Shown here in pieces: positions 12,318 through 24,394 of a stretch of DNA of 64,000 nt; the first letter of the stretch is position 1; each line of letters starts with the position of its first letter. This DNA comes from Macrolepiota albuminosa (taxonomy: Eukaryota; Basidiomycota; Agaricomycetes; Agaricales; Agaricaceae): contig JAMWFC010000114.1 in assembly GCA_027475525.1 (NCBI GenBank), positions 1 through 64,000 of the forward strand, written 5' to 3'. The position numbers were made by a program, and so were the translations under genes. The notes beneath the pieces were generated by a model. That model was not told the origin of the DNA and made no database searches. It saw only the letters and a list, made by a program, of their open reading frames with translations.

Positions 12318-14985
12318 CTAACTGGAAGTACATCGTCCAAAGTACCTGGCCAAAGCCAACCGGACAAGTTTGAGTTGTTCAAGAGCATCCCTCTCTTGAG
12401 AAGGTTTACCTTTCGCCCGAAGTATTCTTTTGAAGACAGAAAGGTACCTTTCCCCAGCACCTTGAGATGTCACCACAAAAACCTCCTCCAACTTTCGCAA
12501 GAGCTCAGATGCACTTGTGGATGGGAATAACAAAGCCGATTCTGATATCAAATGAAGTTTAAAGGGTACGGACATATCACATAAAGCTGGACGTACCCTC
12601 CTGCAAAAGTGGGATCGAATCAGAGAGGAGAACGGCCCACCAAGACCTGGGGACCAGATCCTCTCGAAATAGGGCCAGAAGGTCAGCTGCTGCATCTTGC
12701 AGTTGATGGGTCTCGACCAACTGGTGATAATGTGCATATCGGATTACAAACAAAAGGCGATGGGTAAATATGCTCTGATTAGTTGGGCGATTTCGAAGCT
12801 CTGTTACTGATGGAGCAATGGCAGATGCGTAGCTCGCGAAACTTGAGGGTCCTGGTGGATTCAATGAGGAAATAAACCTTGGTAGTTATTAATAAAATAG
12901 TCCTTACCGTTCAAGATGTATTCTTCAAGAACTCGCTCGACAACACGCCCAAGTCCAGGCCAGTCTTCGGCAGATAAGCTATATGCAGCGGCCAGACCGT
13001 AATTCTTCCTTGATACCATATTCTGACTAGCAATCTACGATATTCATAGGTTCATGTGAGCTAATGGATTGTAGAATGACTTGGTTCCACTGACTTTACA
13101 AACCGTCCGTCTGACAAGCTCACGTTGATGTGTGAGACATGTCTGACTGACATCCTTGAGGACAAATGCTATATCGTTCGATTGGGGCTCCCAAGAGGAA
13201 CTATTCTCTTGTAGTCGAAGGGGAACACGGAGTAGGATTTCATCTGCTTGTAGCTTTCCCACGTCCCCACAGGAGTACATGTAGTCCACTGTAACTCTCC
13301 AAAGTGCTGGATCTGAATGGAGATACCTGGCATATTCGAGTATATGATAGTCGCGCAGAGATATACCAGATCTTTTTTTCTCATAGGTCAACGTACATCA
13401 AGAACAGGAGAAGATAACTCACTCATCGGGTTCTATCTCTATTAATTGCAAGGGCACCATAAAATCTGCCAGATGAGCTGACAACCACCTATCAAGCTTG
13501 GAGGCGTGCTCCAAAACTTTTTTGGGTTCTCCAGAGACCAACGCAATGTGTATCATATCTTCAAGGCTGGTCGGATCAGGGGGTAATTCGTATAGAACCT
13601 GTGACACTACATCTCTGTATGGAACAATAGGGCCAATTATGAGTGTTCAAAAGAAATCTTCGAGCTTAAAAAACGCACGGCAAATCTTGCCTACGAAGCC
13701 GAACATTGACAAACACCCCCCAAGCAGCACAAACTTCCTTCCAGTCTGAGCCAAGTTCCTTGCAGATGCGCATGATAACTTCTGCTCTTCCCTCCAAGAT
13801 GCCAACGACATCACTGAGTCTGTCCCACCAATTATCAAAGCCATCAAATCTTTCGTCTTCTGGAACGCGTTCCATTTCAATGCGAAGAGCTTTGACTCTG
13901 TCACTCCATCTTCGCGATGCGTAAGCAAAATCCCTTTCGGAGGAGTAATGCTGTAGGCGAGGCTGAGTTTCGATCAAAGGTGCCAATGACTTGCTGAGAG
14001 ACCGCAAATCCTCCGACGAATGTTTTGATAGAACCTCGAGGAAGAATAAAGAAGCTTTGGAAAGGCCGCGCAGCGTAGCCCTGAAAGAAATTATAGCTTT
14101 ACGTGAATTTCATGTTTTGTGTCATGGCTTACCTCGTGAGGTAGGACCAAAAGTTCTCATCTTCCCAAGGGCGATCAAGGGAGCTCAAAAGATCGCCTTC
14201 TTCTGTTGAAGGTTCAATGAAATTTGAGTTGAGCCATTCCATAAGATCGTCCCCGACGGGCGCGTCCTCGTAGCCAGGCTCGGCAAGGTATAACACGACG
14301 AACAAAGAGAAACAGGTGTACAGACTTCGATAATGGTCACTACTGAATTGCGGTGGCCCGTCAGAGCGGATCATTGGTTGCTGTTATGAGTCAGATTGAG
14401 GGCGAGGTCGTTGTGTTGAGGCCTCACCGAAGAGTGAATCCAACATTCCCTGATGAAATTCACGTAGTCAATTGCCAATTTTCGAAAAACATTCACATTC
14501 TCGTCACGGAGAAGCCTGCCAGACCTCATTAGGGTAAGAAATGATCTATTTAGACTTCGCCATGCGCACCATTCAGGGTTGTGTTCTTTCGATGTTTCGA
14601 TGACTTTCTGAAAGGCTGAAAAAATAACAAGGGTGTCCGTGATGAACTGCACTGAGTTCATTAAGTAGCAAATGAGGGGATGGGGATAAAACCACGTACA
14701 AGACGCCTCTCTGCTGATGGTGCCGTGTCCAGGCTCGCAAAATAGACCGGCTGTTCATCGGAAATCTCACGTTGAGAGGTCGATAGATTCTGAAGACGAC
14801 CTTCTTGAGTCCTGCTCTCCACAAGAGTTACAAATTCGACACACGGCACTTGTTAGAGAAATTGCTAGCGTCGCGTTCAGTGGCGACCAGGTCGAGGAAA
14901 GTACTTGTCCTGCACTCGCAAGACTATCTACGTCTCCGGATTCTACCAGAGGAGGTAGAAGATTCAAATGTTTCTCCGTTTGCAT
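12318..14985 (-). CDS. NUP85: Nucleoporin Nup85
   Basis: A scaffold nucleoporin of the Y (Nup107/Nup84) complex, an alpha-helical protein of the nuclear pore ring. Successive minus-strand exons read: N-terminal SSTWSPLNATLAISLTSA; VFRKLAIDYVNFIRECW; LFVVLYLAEPGYEDAPVGD and WLNSNFIEPSTEEGD followed by PWEDENFWSYLTR; FDGFDNWWDRLSDVVGILEG; LLALFREDLVPRSWWAVLL; and C-terminal SASELLRKLEEVFVVTSQG with QLKLVRLALARYFGRC, stop at 12318. These are in the order expected for Nup85, and the length (about 700+ residues over roughly 10 exons) fits. The start is taken at the ATG at 14985. The assignment rests on recalled similarity of these blocks. Confidence 0.75.
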
Positions 14986-15471
14986 GGTTGACGCGCCGGG
15001 CAAAGTTCACACCAAGACTTGAGTATGAAAAATTTACTCTCCGCTCCCGAAAGAACTACTGAGTTCCTTCCTTATCTTCCACATGATACTGTTGTAAGCT
15101 CAGCGCGCTAGCCAAATCCAGGACTGCAAATCTGTGCATTATTTACACTTTTTATCAAGCAGAGACTGTGAATGACTGGGCATAGTTCACGCTTCAAGCA
15201 AGAGTCAGGTTTACTGCACAATCTGTTATGGCGATATACTTGGCATTCATACGACTTCCTACTCGACGATGCTAAGATATGGCCGACGACAAACTCCATC
15301 CAATCACGTGTAGCCGAACGCAAGCCGGTTGTCCAATCCGCGTAAACGCAACGGTATCTATATCTGTCTCAACGAATCAGAATACCGTGATGTACTATAA
15401 CATCGGCTGACGAGCTTTCGACATATTTACACTTACAGACGTTGCATTATCTCCGCTCTGGACTACAAGCC
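14986..15471. other. Divergent intergenic region
   Basis: This region lies upstream of Nup85 (minus) and of a possible small plus-strand gene. The minus-strand frame at 15108-15323 has no recognisable feature. Nothing else was seen. Confidence 0.5.
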
Positions 15472-15845
15472 ATGCAACCTCGTCCCATTTCCCGGGTCTT
15501 GTACTAAGAATGTTACAAACGTGGGAGAGCTTCCCAAACTAACCTATGTATATGTCTTCCAGATCGCTGTCACAGAATATGTTCCCAAAGCCTCCCTTGG
15601 TTGCGAAGATCGCTTCTTTAAGGAAATTCAGTGGTACTTATTCGCTTAATTCGATTACTTTTTGCCAGCAGCCGTTAACGGGGTTCTTCCAGTCCTTTTG
15701 CTAAGCAGGACCCCGGATCATACTACCATTGGGTAAGGCCCAGCTTCGAAGTTTATCTGGTCAAGTTTTGAGTGGTGGCTTTGTCCGGCCCGAGATACGC
15801 GTCCTTGGCATTGGTGACTCTTCGAAAATAACGAATCATGCGTGA
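15472..15845 (+). CDS. Possible small three-exon protein
   Basis: An ATG at 15472 opens MQPRPISRVL. A GTACTA...TTCCAG intron leads to a basic, hydrophobic exon (MFPKPPLVAKIASLRKFS). A second intron ending GCTAAGCAG leads to LPLGKAQLRSLSGQVLSGGF and then TGA at 15843-15845. Frame is kept across both introns, giving about 80 residues with a basic, mitochondrial-presequence-like start. I do not recognise a family. The evidence is only frame continuity and splice signals. Confidence 0.3.
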
Positions 15846-16751
15846 GTAGGCAATCTGTCAAAGGCTGGTGCGGCGAGAGGGTGCAGGGCGTACATTACGT
15901 AATTACGTAAGCCTACATGGGTGCTACAATTCTAGTCCTTTTTGTCGCGTTCGTCTTCCATCGGTCAGCGTTCCCATGTCCACGATCCTCATCTTCGTAC
16001 TCCACGGTCAGCTCTTGAGTCCCTATCCTTGACACAATCCAGACATGAAGAATTCTCCTAATGCGGACTATGAAAGTTAATACTATAGCCTTGCCGTGTC
16101 AAGACGACAGAAAATAGATATAGGTTCTAGTTACCTGCAAAAATCTGCTAATCATATAATGTGAAGAATTCGAGAACATTGCCGGATTGTTACTTTCCAG
16201 AGTTCGAATCGAAAACGTCCTTCTGATTGATAGTCAATAATGTGGTTCGTAGTTTCATGTAGTAGACCACGACCATTCAACCTACACCTCAGGTGCATAG
16301 TCTACCGATTGGAAGATCCTCATGTACCGAAGGCAACCCTGTTGACCATAACGTGTTAAGATTATCTGATGACCCATCAAAAGGCCGAAAAATCAAAAGC
16401 ATCCGATGTGACAGGGTGTAATAACTTCGGGGTTCTGGGAGTATGTCTTTTCGAGAACGATCATCGCTTATGACATCGGGATTCCCTGGATCACTAAGTT
16501 GAGTGTGGTCTCGAGCCTTTAAGTTACAGGAGCTGGCCTTGGCTGAGAAAAGAATAAAAGCGATACTGGATGAATGGTTTACGTTAGGGCACAAAAGGGT
16601 GAAGACAACATGATTTCTATTTCTACACAAGCATACACCGGTGACCTACTTTCTGTGGCAAAAGTTGTGCGAAGGTCGGAATCAATCGCGTACGGTACAA
16701 ATTACACAGATGACCTGAAGCAAATTACTGAAAATACACGTATGTCCGTTC
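15846..16751. other. Intergenic, nothing recognised
   Basis: Mixed-composition sequence with a short palindromic tacgtaattacgtaa near 15896-15910. Open frames on both strands at 16289-16900 are the tail or antisense of the RING gene and show no domain. Confidence 0.5.
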
Positions 16752-18847
16752 TCAATCATAGAGATCACGAGCAAGCCAATCCTCCGTATCCGTGGTATCA
16801 TAGTCGTCAACCTCCTCAATCCTCACCAACAATTTCACATCAAATGCCGCAGGAGAATATGCGCTTTCTGTCCACAACCACGTTTCTGGATTCGCCCTGA
16901 TATCGTTCAGTAGGCAGCGCATGTACAACTCCCCAGTATAATCTTCTCTGTCAAGATAAACGTTCCATCCAAGGAAAACTCGATTACTTCGTATAAGGCC
17001 GATATCGGTGTGGCTCAACCAGGAGAGGTCATCGTAGAGAGAGGGGAGGTGCGCCACGAGCCCCTGGTCATGTGAATACGTGATCTCAAATAAGCGTATC
17101 ATATCGACAGTGCATCCACGGCGTAAAATGCGAAGGATTGACGCTTCCACGACCTGATTGCGAAACACGTACATTTCCGGATCGACGACGACGCTCGGTG
17201 GCTCCCACCTCGCAGGGATATACACGTTCTCGTATTCTTCAGACTCGTAGGAGTTGACACCTTCACCGTCACCGTATTCAGAAGACTCGAAGGGGCTGAC
17301 ATCGCTGACATCTTCACCGTCACTGTATTCAGAAGACTCGTAGGAGTTGACACCTTCAGCGTCGCCGTATTCAGAAAGCTCGTAGGAATTGACACCTTCA
17401 CCGTCACCGTACTCATAAGTGCCTTGCTCATTCCCTATCTCCGGTCCCTCACCAACTTCAAATTCGTTTCCCCTCTGCCTCTCAACACCTTCGAAGGCTT
17501 CCGGTAGCTGGTGGCCGAATTCGCCAGGAAAGCCCGCTTGTAAGGCCCGTAACCTCTCATCTTCCTCACTTGCCTCAAAACCGCCGATACCGTGGCTGTC
17601 GTCGCCGGTCGAGTCGAACAAATCTTTCCAAGGATCCTCACTATTAGGTGATGGACTCTCATTACGTATGGACATCCCGGGCTCTACAGTTGCTCTGTGG
17701 TTGTGAAGAGCAGCAGTGATGTCTTTTACGATGAATACTGGTATCGGACGTTGTGTAATTACAGCCCGGCAGCACGGACAAGATTTACCGCGATGACGGG
17801 TCTTGCGGAACCATTCTTGCAGACAACTGAGACAAAGAATATGTCCACACGGCGAGAGCCTGTGATTAATGGTACTTTTGAAGAACAACAAGCTTCCAAT
17901 ATTTGATAATGGTACTTACGCATAGGGTAGATGGATTAAATCCATACATATCAGGCATTGTAGCGACTTTTCAATGGTCGTAATCAGCTGAAAAAGTGAT
18001 GAGGACCAGAATGTCAGGTGAACAGGATGCGTCACCTCTTCTTTCTTTTCTATCTTTCCTTTCACAGTCTGAACCTGCTTTTCTTGCTCTTCTTTCGCCT
18101 GAAAGGTGAAAAGTGAGTATGGGAAAATTTGCTACTCAAGGAAGCCATACCGAAGTCTCCGCCGATATTTGAGTTTTCAGCTCCTCGACTTTCTACAAAG
18201 AAGCCAGATAAATGTGAATTAATGACATAACGCAAGGCAATATGACAAACCATTGCATGTTTCTTTGCCTGCTTTTTGTTATCAGTCGCAGCTTTCTTCC
18301 AGAGGTCAATCTCCTCCTTCAATCTTTCAAATTCGGCGGACGCCGGCTGACCAGAAAATGAGGAGTTATCAGAGCTCGAAAACATCGGTGATTCTGGTAA
18401 TGGACGCCGTGTAGAAGGGGTGTGCGCCGAGCGAATAACCGCCTTGCCTTTGTCTCTTCGACTCTGATCGGCAACCGCAATATCAGGTGGATTCTCTCTC
18501 CGCGCAAGTCCACCACATGATCCATCCGTGGTCTTTCTCACAGCTTCTCGAGAAGAAAGTTCTCTATCAGAACGAGAGGAACGTTGGCCTTCCAGCTTGG
18601 GACGGGACCTACGACGCACAATGAGAGGTCGCGCACCTGGGATGATGCCATAATCAGGTAGCTTCGCAGTAGTTCTGTTGCTATTCTCTGAAGTCGTCAC
18701 AGTCGTACTAGTGCTCGCAGAGTCAGATGATGGATGTGAGGCCGGCCGGCCTTGCGATGGAACGGAGTCCGGACCCCATGAAGGTTTCTGTGAGTTCTGT
18801 TCAGCATGTTGCGATCGACTGCGAGTAATATCGGTGTTCAAGCTCAT
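16752..18847 (-). CDS. RING-finger (C3HC4) protein with coiled coil, probable E3 ubiquitin ligase
   Basis: The N-terminal exon (ATG at 18847) is serine-rich and disordered. A coiled coil follows (FERLKEEIDLWKKAATDNK, then exons with KVEELKTQ and AKEEQEKQ). The RING is split by an intron at about 17890-17925: LQCLICMDLIHLPYA on one side, then CGHILCLSCLQEWF and SCPCCRAVI, giving C3HC4 zinc ligands. The C-terminal 300 residues carry acidic repeats of the form SEYGDGEGVNSYE (17220-17420), then a conserved-looking tail ending ARDLYD. RING proteins of this layout pass ubiquitin from an E2 to a substrate. The target is unknown. Confidence 0.8.
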
Positions 18848-19238
18848 TTCTTGCGTTTTGTTGCAAAACGCGTCCCCAGACGAGTAATAATGCAATGAAA
18901 ACGGCACCTATTCGTCAATTTACTTCTTGAGTCCTCTAAATCGAAGTTCTACGAGAATTCTGTCATTTTCATCGCATATGCATATTGTAGAACTTACCTG
19001 TCGATATAACCTGATTTCGTACTTCACGAGTCGTTGTGTGGCGGGAAGAACAAAGCGCTTGAGCTCGTTGTCACCTTGGTGACGTTTTGTAGCTGTCACG
19101 TGACTTGGCAATCAATGAAATCCGATCAGGGACAATCTAATCTCGCTCTGACGGTGGAAATAAAAATTTCATACATAAATCGGCGACTCGAGCTCCTCTC
19201 GCCTTATCAACACTGCTATCATCATCATACCCGAACTA
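18848..19238. promoter_or_regulatory. Divergent promoter region, RING gene and argininosuccinate synthase
   Basis: About 390 bp between two divergent start codons. No clear TATA box or operator was recognised. It must hold both promoters and possibly a short 5' UTR intron. Confidence 0.4.
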
Positions 19239-20953
19239 ATGTCGTCTCAATCAGGTCGCGTTCTGTTAGCGTACTCTGGCGGCTTGGGTTCGTACGGCAT
19301 CTCCTGACGTGGTCATTGCTTTATCACTGATGTCACTCTGAAGATACGTCCTGCATCCTCGCTTGGCTGATTGAGCAAGGATATGAGGTTTATGCCTTTA
19401 TGGCCAACGTCGGCCAGGAAGAGGTATGTTAATTATCTATATCTGAATCTTATCATTGGAGATCTTGCCAGGATTTCGTCGCTGCTGAGGCAAAGGCGCT
19501 CAAAGTTGGAGCAAAGAAATTCTTCCTTGAAGTCAGTTGTGTCGCCGTCGTACGCGACATTGAAGATCTCATACGATCTATAGGATCTTACCCGTGAATT
19601 TGTGACAGAACTCATTTACCCCGCGGTTCAAGCTAATTGCATCTACGAGGTCAGGTCATCTGCTTTGAACTCGCGTGTGGCGTCTGATGTAATCGCTTTA
19701 GAACGTCTACCTTCTTGGTACATCCCTTGCCCGACCCGTCATCGCTCGTGGCATGATTGCGGTGGCCGAACGAGAAGGCTGCGAGTGTGTATCTGATATG
19801 ACATCTCCATTCTCCATTCTTAACGCGTCTTGCGACTTCCAGCTTTGTGTCCCACGGATGCACAGGCAAGGGCAATGATCAAGTCCGATTTGAGCTTGCC
19901 TTCTATGGTCTTAAGCCAGACATCAAGGTCATCGCGCCTTGGCGTCTCCCTGGTATGAATTACCCTCGTGTTTATCGGACCTTAGACTGACGAAGCGACC
20001 TTTCAGAGTTCTACAACCGCTTTGCGGGCCGGCAGGCACTCCTCGACTATGCCGCGCAAAAAGGTATCCCCGTCGCCCAGACCAAGGCCAAACCCTGGTC
20101 GACCGATGAGAACCTTTTCCACATCTCCTACGAAGCCGGTATACTCGAGGATCCCAACACCACTCCCCCTGATGACATGTGGAAACTTACTGTGGCGCCT
20201 GAAGATGCGCCCCAAACTCCTGAGCGACTCTCCATCGAATTCAAGGCTGGCCTTCCCGTCAAGGTGACTGTCCCTGATCAGAAAAAGGTTTACACCGATC
20301 CCGTCGAGATTTTCCTTGCTTTGAATGCGATTGCCCGCAAACATGGTATCGGCCGTATCGATATTGTTGAAAATCGCTTTATCGGCGTCAAGTCCCGCGG
20401 ATGCTATGAGTCCCCCGGCGCAACTATCCTTCGTGTCGCGCATATAGATCTCGAGGGTCTCACCCTCGACAGGAACGTCCGTGCCCTTCGTGATCAATTC
20501 GTCACCATTGAGTTGAGCCGCATCCTCTACAACGGCCACTTCTTCACCCCCGAGCGTGAGTTCATCACCAGTTCGATCCCGACTAGTCAAAGGACCGTCA
20601 ATGGCGTCGTTCGGCTCAAACTCTATAAGGGCAACGTTATTGTTGAAGGTCGTGAGAGTTCCGAGGTCTGTCGTCCAAGTGCCGTCTAGTCTATACCTTT
20701 TCGTTGATTTGCGTGTAATACAGGGGCTATATGACGAACAACAATCCTCCATGGACGAGCTTGGTGGATTTGAGCCCACCGACACCTCTGGATTCATTCA
20801 GATTGAGTCTATCAGGATCAAGAAGTAAGCCTAACATAGATCTAATATTGATTATTGTGTCTCAGCATAGTTTCATGCAGGTGGGCGCAAGCGAACATCC
20901 GCAAGGGACAGGCTGGGGTTACTCCCAAGGATGTCTACGGTAGTCGTGTTTAA
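19239..20953 (+). CDS. ARG1: Argininosuccinate synthase
   Basis: Joins citrulline and aspartate with ATP to form argininosuccinate, the penultimate step of arginine synthesis, in the cytosol. The start ATG at 19239 gives [15 protein letters not shown], the N-type ATP pyrophosphatase P-loop (SGGLDTS), which is split by the first intron. Further exons carry [75 protein letters not shown], and a long exon with [20 protein letters not shown] and [16 protein letters not shown]. It ends KDVYGSRV with TAA at 20951. Length is about 420 residues over roughly 8 exons. All expected motifs are present. Confidence 0.95.
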
Positions 20954-21164
20954 GCACAAAAGTTTCTTCTTTCTAAGAATCCAAATGTACCATCTGTAAC
21001 TGATTGATGATAGTTTTTGTTCTGTCCACTTATCTGATAAGACAACGCTTGTATCTTCAAACTATACATGATTACCAGTGAGCTCACTATGAAGCAAATG
21101 AATGTACCATATGCAATAATCACTAGGTACAAATGCGTTGTACTGAATCACACAATACAGGACC

Positions 21165-23419
21165 TTAATTTCCAAAAGACATCCCATTATCAGGCTTCGC
21201 AAGCGCGCGTGCCTCCTTATCTGCCTCGAAGGCTGCCTTGATCTAGAGAATATCATCAGAAGATTATCGTAAAGGTTATTTAGTTGCTTCAATACCTCCT
21301 TGAATAACACCTCATCAGAAAGGACATGGAGGCCAGTCAGTGCCAGTCCCTTTGTCACTTTAATTGCGGCGACATGCGCTTCCTTTGTTCGAGCAGCACG
21401 AGTAAACTTCGGAGTATGATTCCCGCCATTAATTTCAGTTGGAATGGCTGTAGGTTTCGATCAGAATTTAATGACACCGCAAAATACTGGGCGTACCATA
21501 CACAGGATGAAATGCTGGAAGATCTAAATATTTCTCAGAAAGAGTGTCAATGGGCGATTACAGTAGATACCTACCGTATGTAACGTTACCCTGACATTGA
21601 TGATTGTAAGTGTTTAACGGTAAAAAAGGATATTTGAGCTAACTTACAAAATCGGTCGACGCAGAAGAACTCAGATGGTTACTGGTCATATCGTATCGAT
21701 CAACTATCGTATTGCCAAATTCCCTGGCTATGTCGATGCAATAGTCAGTCTTTAAGGCTGCATAAGACTGTTTAAAACGTACCTAGAACAGGATTCTGAC
21801 GGAGATCAAGGTAAGCATGATTCATCTCGATCTTCACACTACAACCAGTTGCCAATGCGGCAGCGCTAAATGTCCATGTTTTATGGAGAACGTTTCGTAA
21901 GTTTGACATTACTCACTAAAAACATCGTTTGATACGTTCCACCAAGTCCACTAGATCCGTCTTATTTGGGGCCCTTGCGATGTAGGTCAGGCTTGCATTA
22001 TCAGGAATAACTTGAACACTAAATGAGTATGGGAAGCTAAAAAAAACAGGTGGCCCACCATTCGGGGTCCAATTCGATCCTTGAATAATGCCATGGACAC
22101 GTAAATCTGGTTTCAGTTGCTGGCGTAGAGATGAGATAGAATTATAGGCGGAGACAGCTGCATCCAGAGCATTAATACCCTCCCTGTGTGATGAGCAACA
22201 TTAATTTCACATATACATATGAAGAATTTGAAACGCAAACCAGGGTGATCCGGCAGCATGAGCACTTGTCAGTATCAGCCATAGGAATCGGACGACCTCA
22301 TAAAAAATGACGCACGTTTTGCCTGTATACTCGACGAACATGGTTTGGGCTGCGTTCGTGGAGCCATCAGCGGCGGAGTGCGCCTCTCCTGGTGCAGGGT
22401 GTGACCTATTAGAAAGTCAAGATGTCAAAAACCAGTCTGAATGACGGAGAACTTCGAACACACATGATACAAACATCCATATCCTTGTAAGCTCCTTTCT
22501 CGAGGAGAATAATCTTCCCTCCTCCACCTTCTTCGGCTGTACTGGATTGAATGAACCAACGCATACGGATTCAAACGTTCCATACCAGGCGTTCCCAAGA
22601 TAACGACTTTTCCGGGTATGCCATGCACCACCAACGCTGTCTTAACGGCCACCGCGATTCCCACCCCAGACATAGCAATGAGGTTATGACCACAGGCGTG
22701 TCCAATGCCAGGAAGCGCGTCCATTTCAGAGTTGATCCCAAGAACCCTTCCGCCATGCCCTACAGAGTACTCAGCGCGCCATGCTGTCTTCAACCCAGCG
22801 TAATGACGTGTAATCTCAAAATCGTGTTCCTCCAAAAATGCAGTCAATACATCATGTGCATAGCTGGTTTCCAATCGTATAAGTTCAAACCTCTTCCCCG
22901 TCAAAAATTACATGCAAGCTACGCACTTTTCCTGGAAACCTAATTCAGGATGACCTACAAAATGGTTCCAGGAAGAAACATAGGTGAGGACGAGATTTGA
23001 ATCCATTGTGAGTGGCCTCACGCACTGTGGATTTTAAGGCTCAATTCGCGTAGTTGAGGGTCAAGTTCATCCAGTTTTGATTCGACAGTTTTCACAACTA
23101 CTGGATGTAATGGCCGAATCTTCTTCGAGTCATCGATAGCGTACTCTGGAGGTGCTGAATATGAAGGTGGCCTTCCAGGTGTCAACATCCAATCACCGCC
23201 CGAACACAAGTCATAATGGTGGTCATGCTGTAAAAAATCAACGGGTGTGTTGCTTCGTTGTCATTGGCGTACCTTGTCGTCTATACTCCAGCTCGGCCCA
23301 TCGATGACGTTCGGAACTTTTGCTTCCGTGGCAGCGACCTGCGTTGGTTTGGCCCGCCGAGGCAATAGCTTCCTGAAGCTGAAATTGCCCAAACATCCTG
23401 CGCTAGAGGTGGGCTCCAT
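21165..23419 (-). CDS. Peptidase M20 family amidohydrolase (PM20D2-like)
   Basis: A metal-dependent amidohydrolase that cleaves N-acyl amino acids or dipeptides. ATG at 23419 begins a leader exon ending SWSIDDK. Later exons carry ELDPQLRELSLKIHS, HDFEITRHYAGLKTAWRAEY, the zinc-binding run GINSEMDALPGIGHACGHNL, VKTALVVHGIPGKVVILGTP, an AEEGGGGK segment with the catalytic glutamates, MCHPAPGEAHSAADGSTNA, the dimerisation-domain exons, and a C-terminus KADKEARALAKPDNGMSFGN-like, with TAA at 21165-21167. Order and length match fungal M20 amidohydrolases of the PM20D2 type. Substrate is not predictable. There are about 8-9 exons with approximate borders. Confidence 0.85.
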
Positions 23420-24394
23420 GAAAGATGTCGATACAGAGTGGGTAGAACCACCTTGACCGATTTATCTACATAAATCCCACCACCTGTGCGGTTCTGCTGG
23501 AATTGACGTCAAAATCCGACATGATCGGGACAGTAGTCGATCACCGCATGTCAAGGAGTTTCTTCTAGAGTGCCTAAAAGTATGTACAGGAAAGTGGGGC
23601 TGATGAAGTTCAGAATTACTTTATAAGACTATTTTAATGACGACTTGACACCTAGGGGAAGGCAACACATGGATTCTGAATTGAATGGTACTGTATGATT
23701 CTGTTGCTCAAAGCGTTATGTCACATACTTAAAGTTAAGAAAAGTCCTAGATTTACGAAGAGCCACTAGTAGTAGTACGTACATCCATGTTGTTGATGAT
23801 GATTTTCTATACCTGTTGAGGCCGTGCTCTATGCCGGGTTCACTATCAGCTTAGAGTTGACATATTGTCATTGCCATATGCTCTCTATTTTAATGTTTTC
23901 TGCTTGCATGGGCACCCAGGATCTGGGCCAAGGTCCATATTATGACCCCCGTTGTCAGCAGTGGTACTGTAAAGTTTAGTATGATGAGAGGATTTTATCA
24001 TCTTCTTTGTCTCATTGATTCCTGGTCCTTCCCTTCCTCCCATTTGGCATGATAGCCATGGTCTCCATGTAAGTCTTCTTGAATTGTCTTGTGCTGATGG
24101 TGACCTTCCCTTCCTCCCATTTGGCATGATAGCCATGGTCTCCATGTAAGTCTTCTTGAATTGTCTTGTGCTGATGGTGACGGGAATAGGCATCTCGATG
24201 ATCCAGCATCACTCGCATTTGTACCCATGTCTATTGCTCTTGTATATGCTGCAGTGGAGCATTCAACGACGGATAAACTCTTTTTCATACTTACCGCCCA
24301 CAAGCTCACATTGAACTATATGTGGGGCCAAAGTAAACGTACATATGGACTCTACAAGAGTGGGTATGACGGCTTGGACAAGTCTCCAACAAGA
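23420..24394. other. Intergenic with a 77-bp tandem duplication
   Basis: Spacer between the M20 gene promoter and the 3' end of Dbp4. Its only notable structure is the exact 77-bp duplication at 24027-24180. No gene was recognised. Confidence 0.6.
24027..24180. repeat. Exact 77-bp tandem duplication (probable assembly join)
   Basis: 24027-24103 is repeated base for base at 24104-24180. This is one of nine such duplications of identical period in the window. Confidence 0.95.

Noticed and set aside
17220..17420. Possible minisatellite in the RING gene
   Set aside because: The repeats are in frame and encode acidic SEYGDGEGVNSYE-type units, so they are a protein repeat of a real gene.
24027..24180. 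Natural minisatellite at the 77-bp duplication
   Set aside because: The same exact period at nine unrelated loci, always two perfect copies, points to assembly joins rather than biology.
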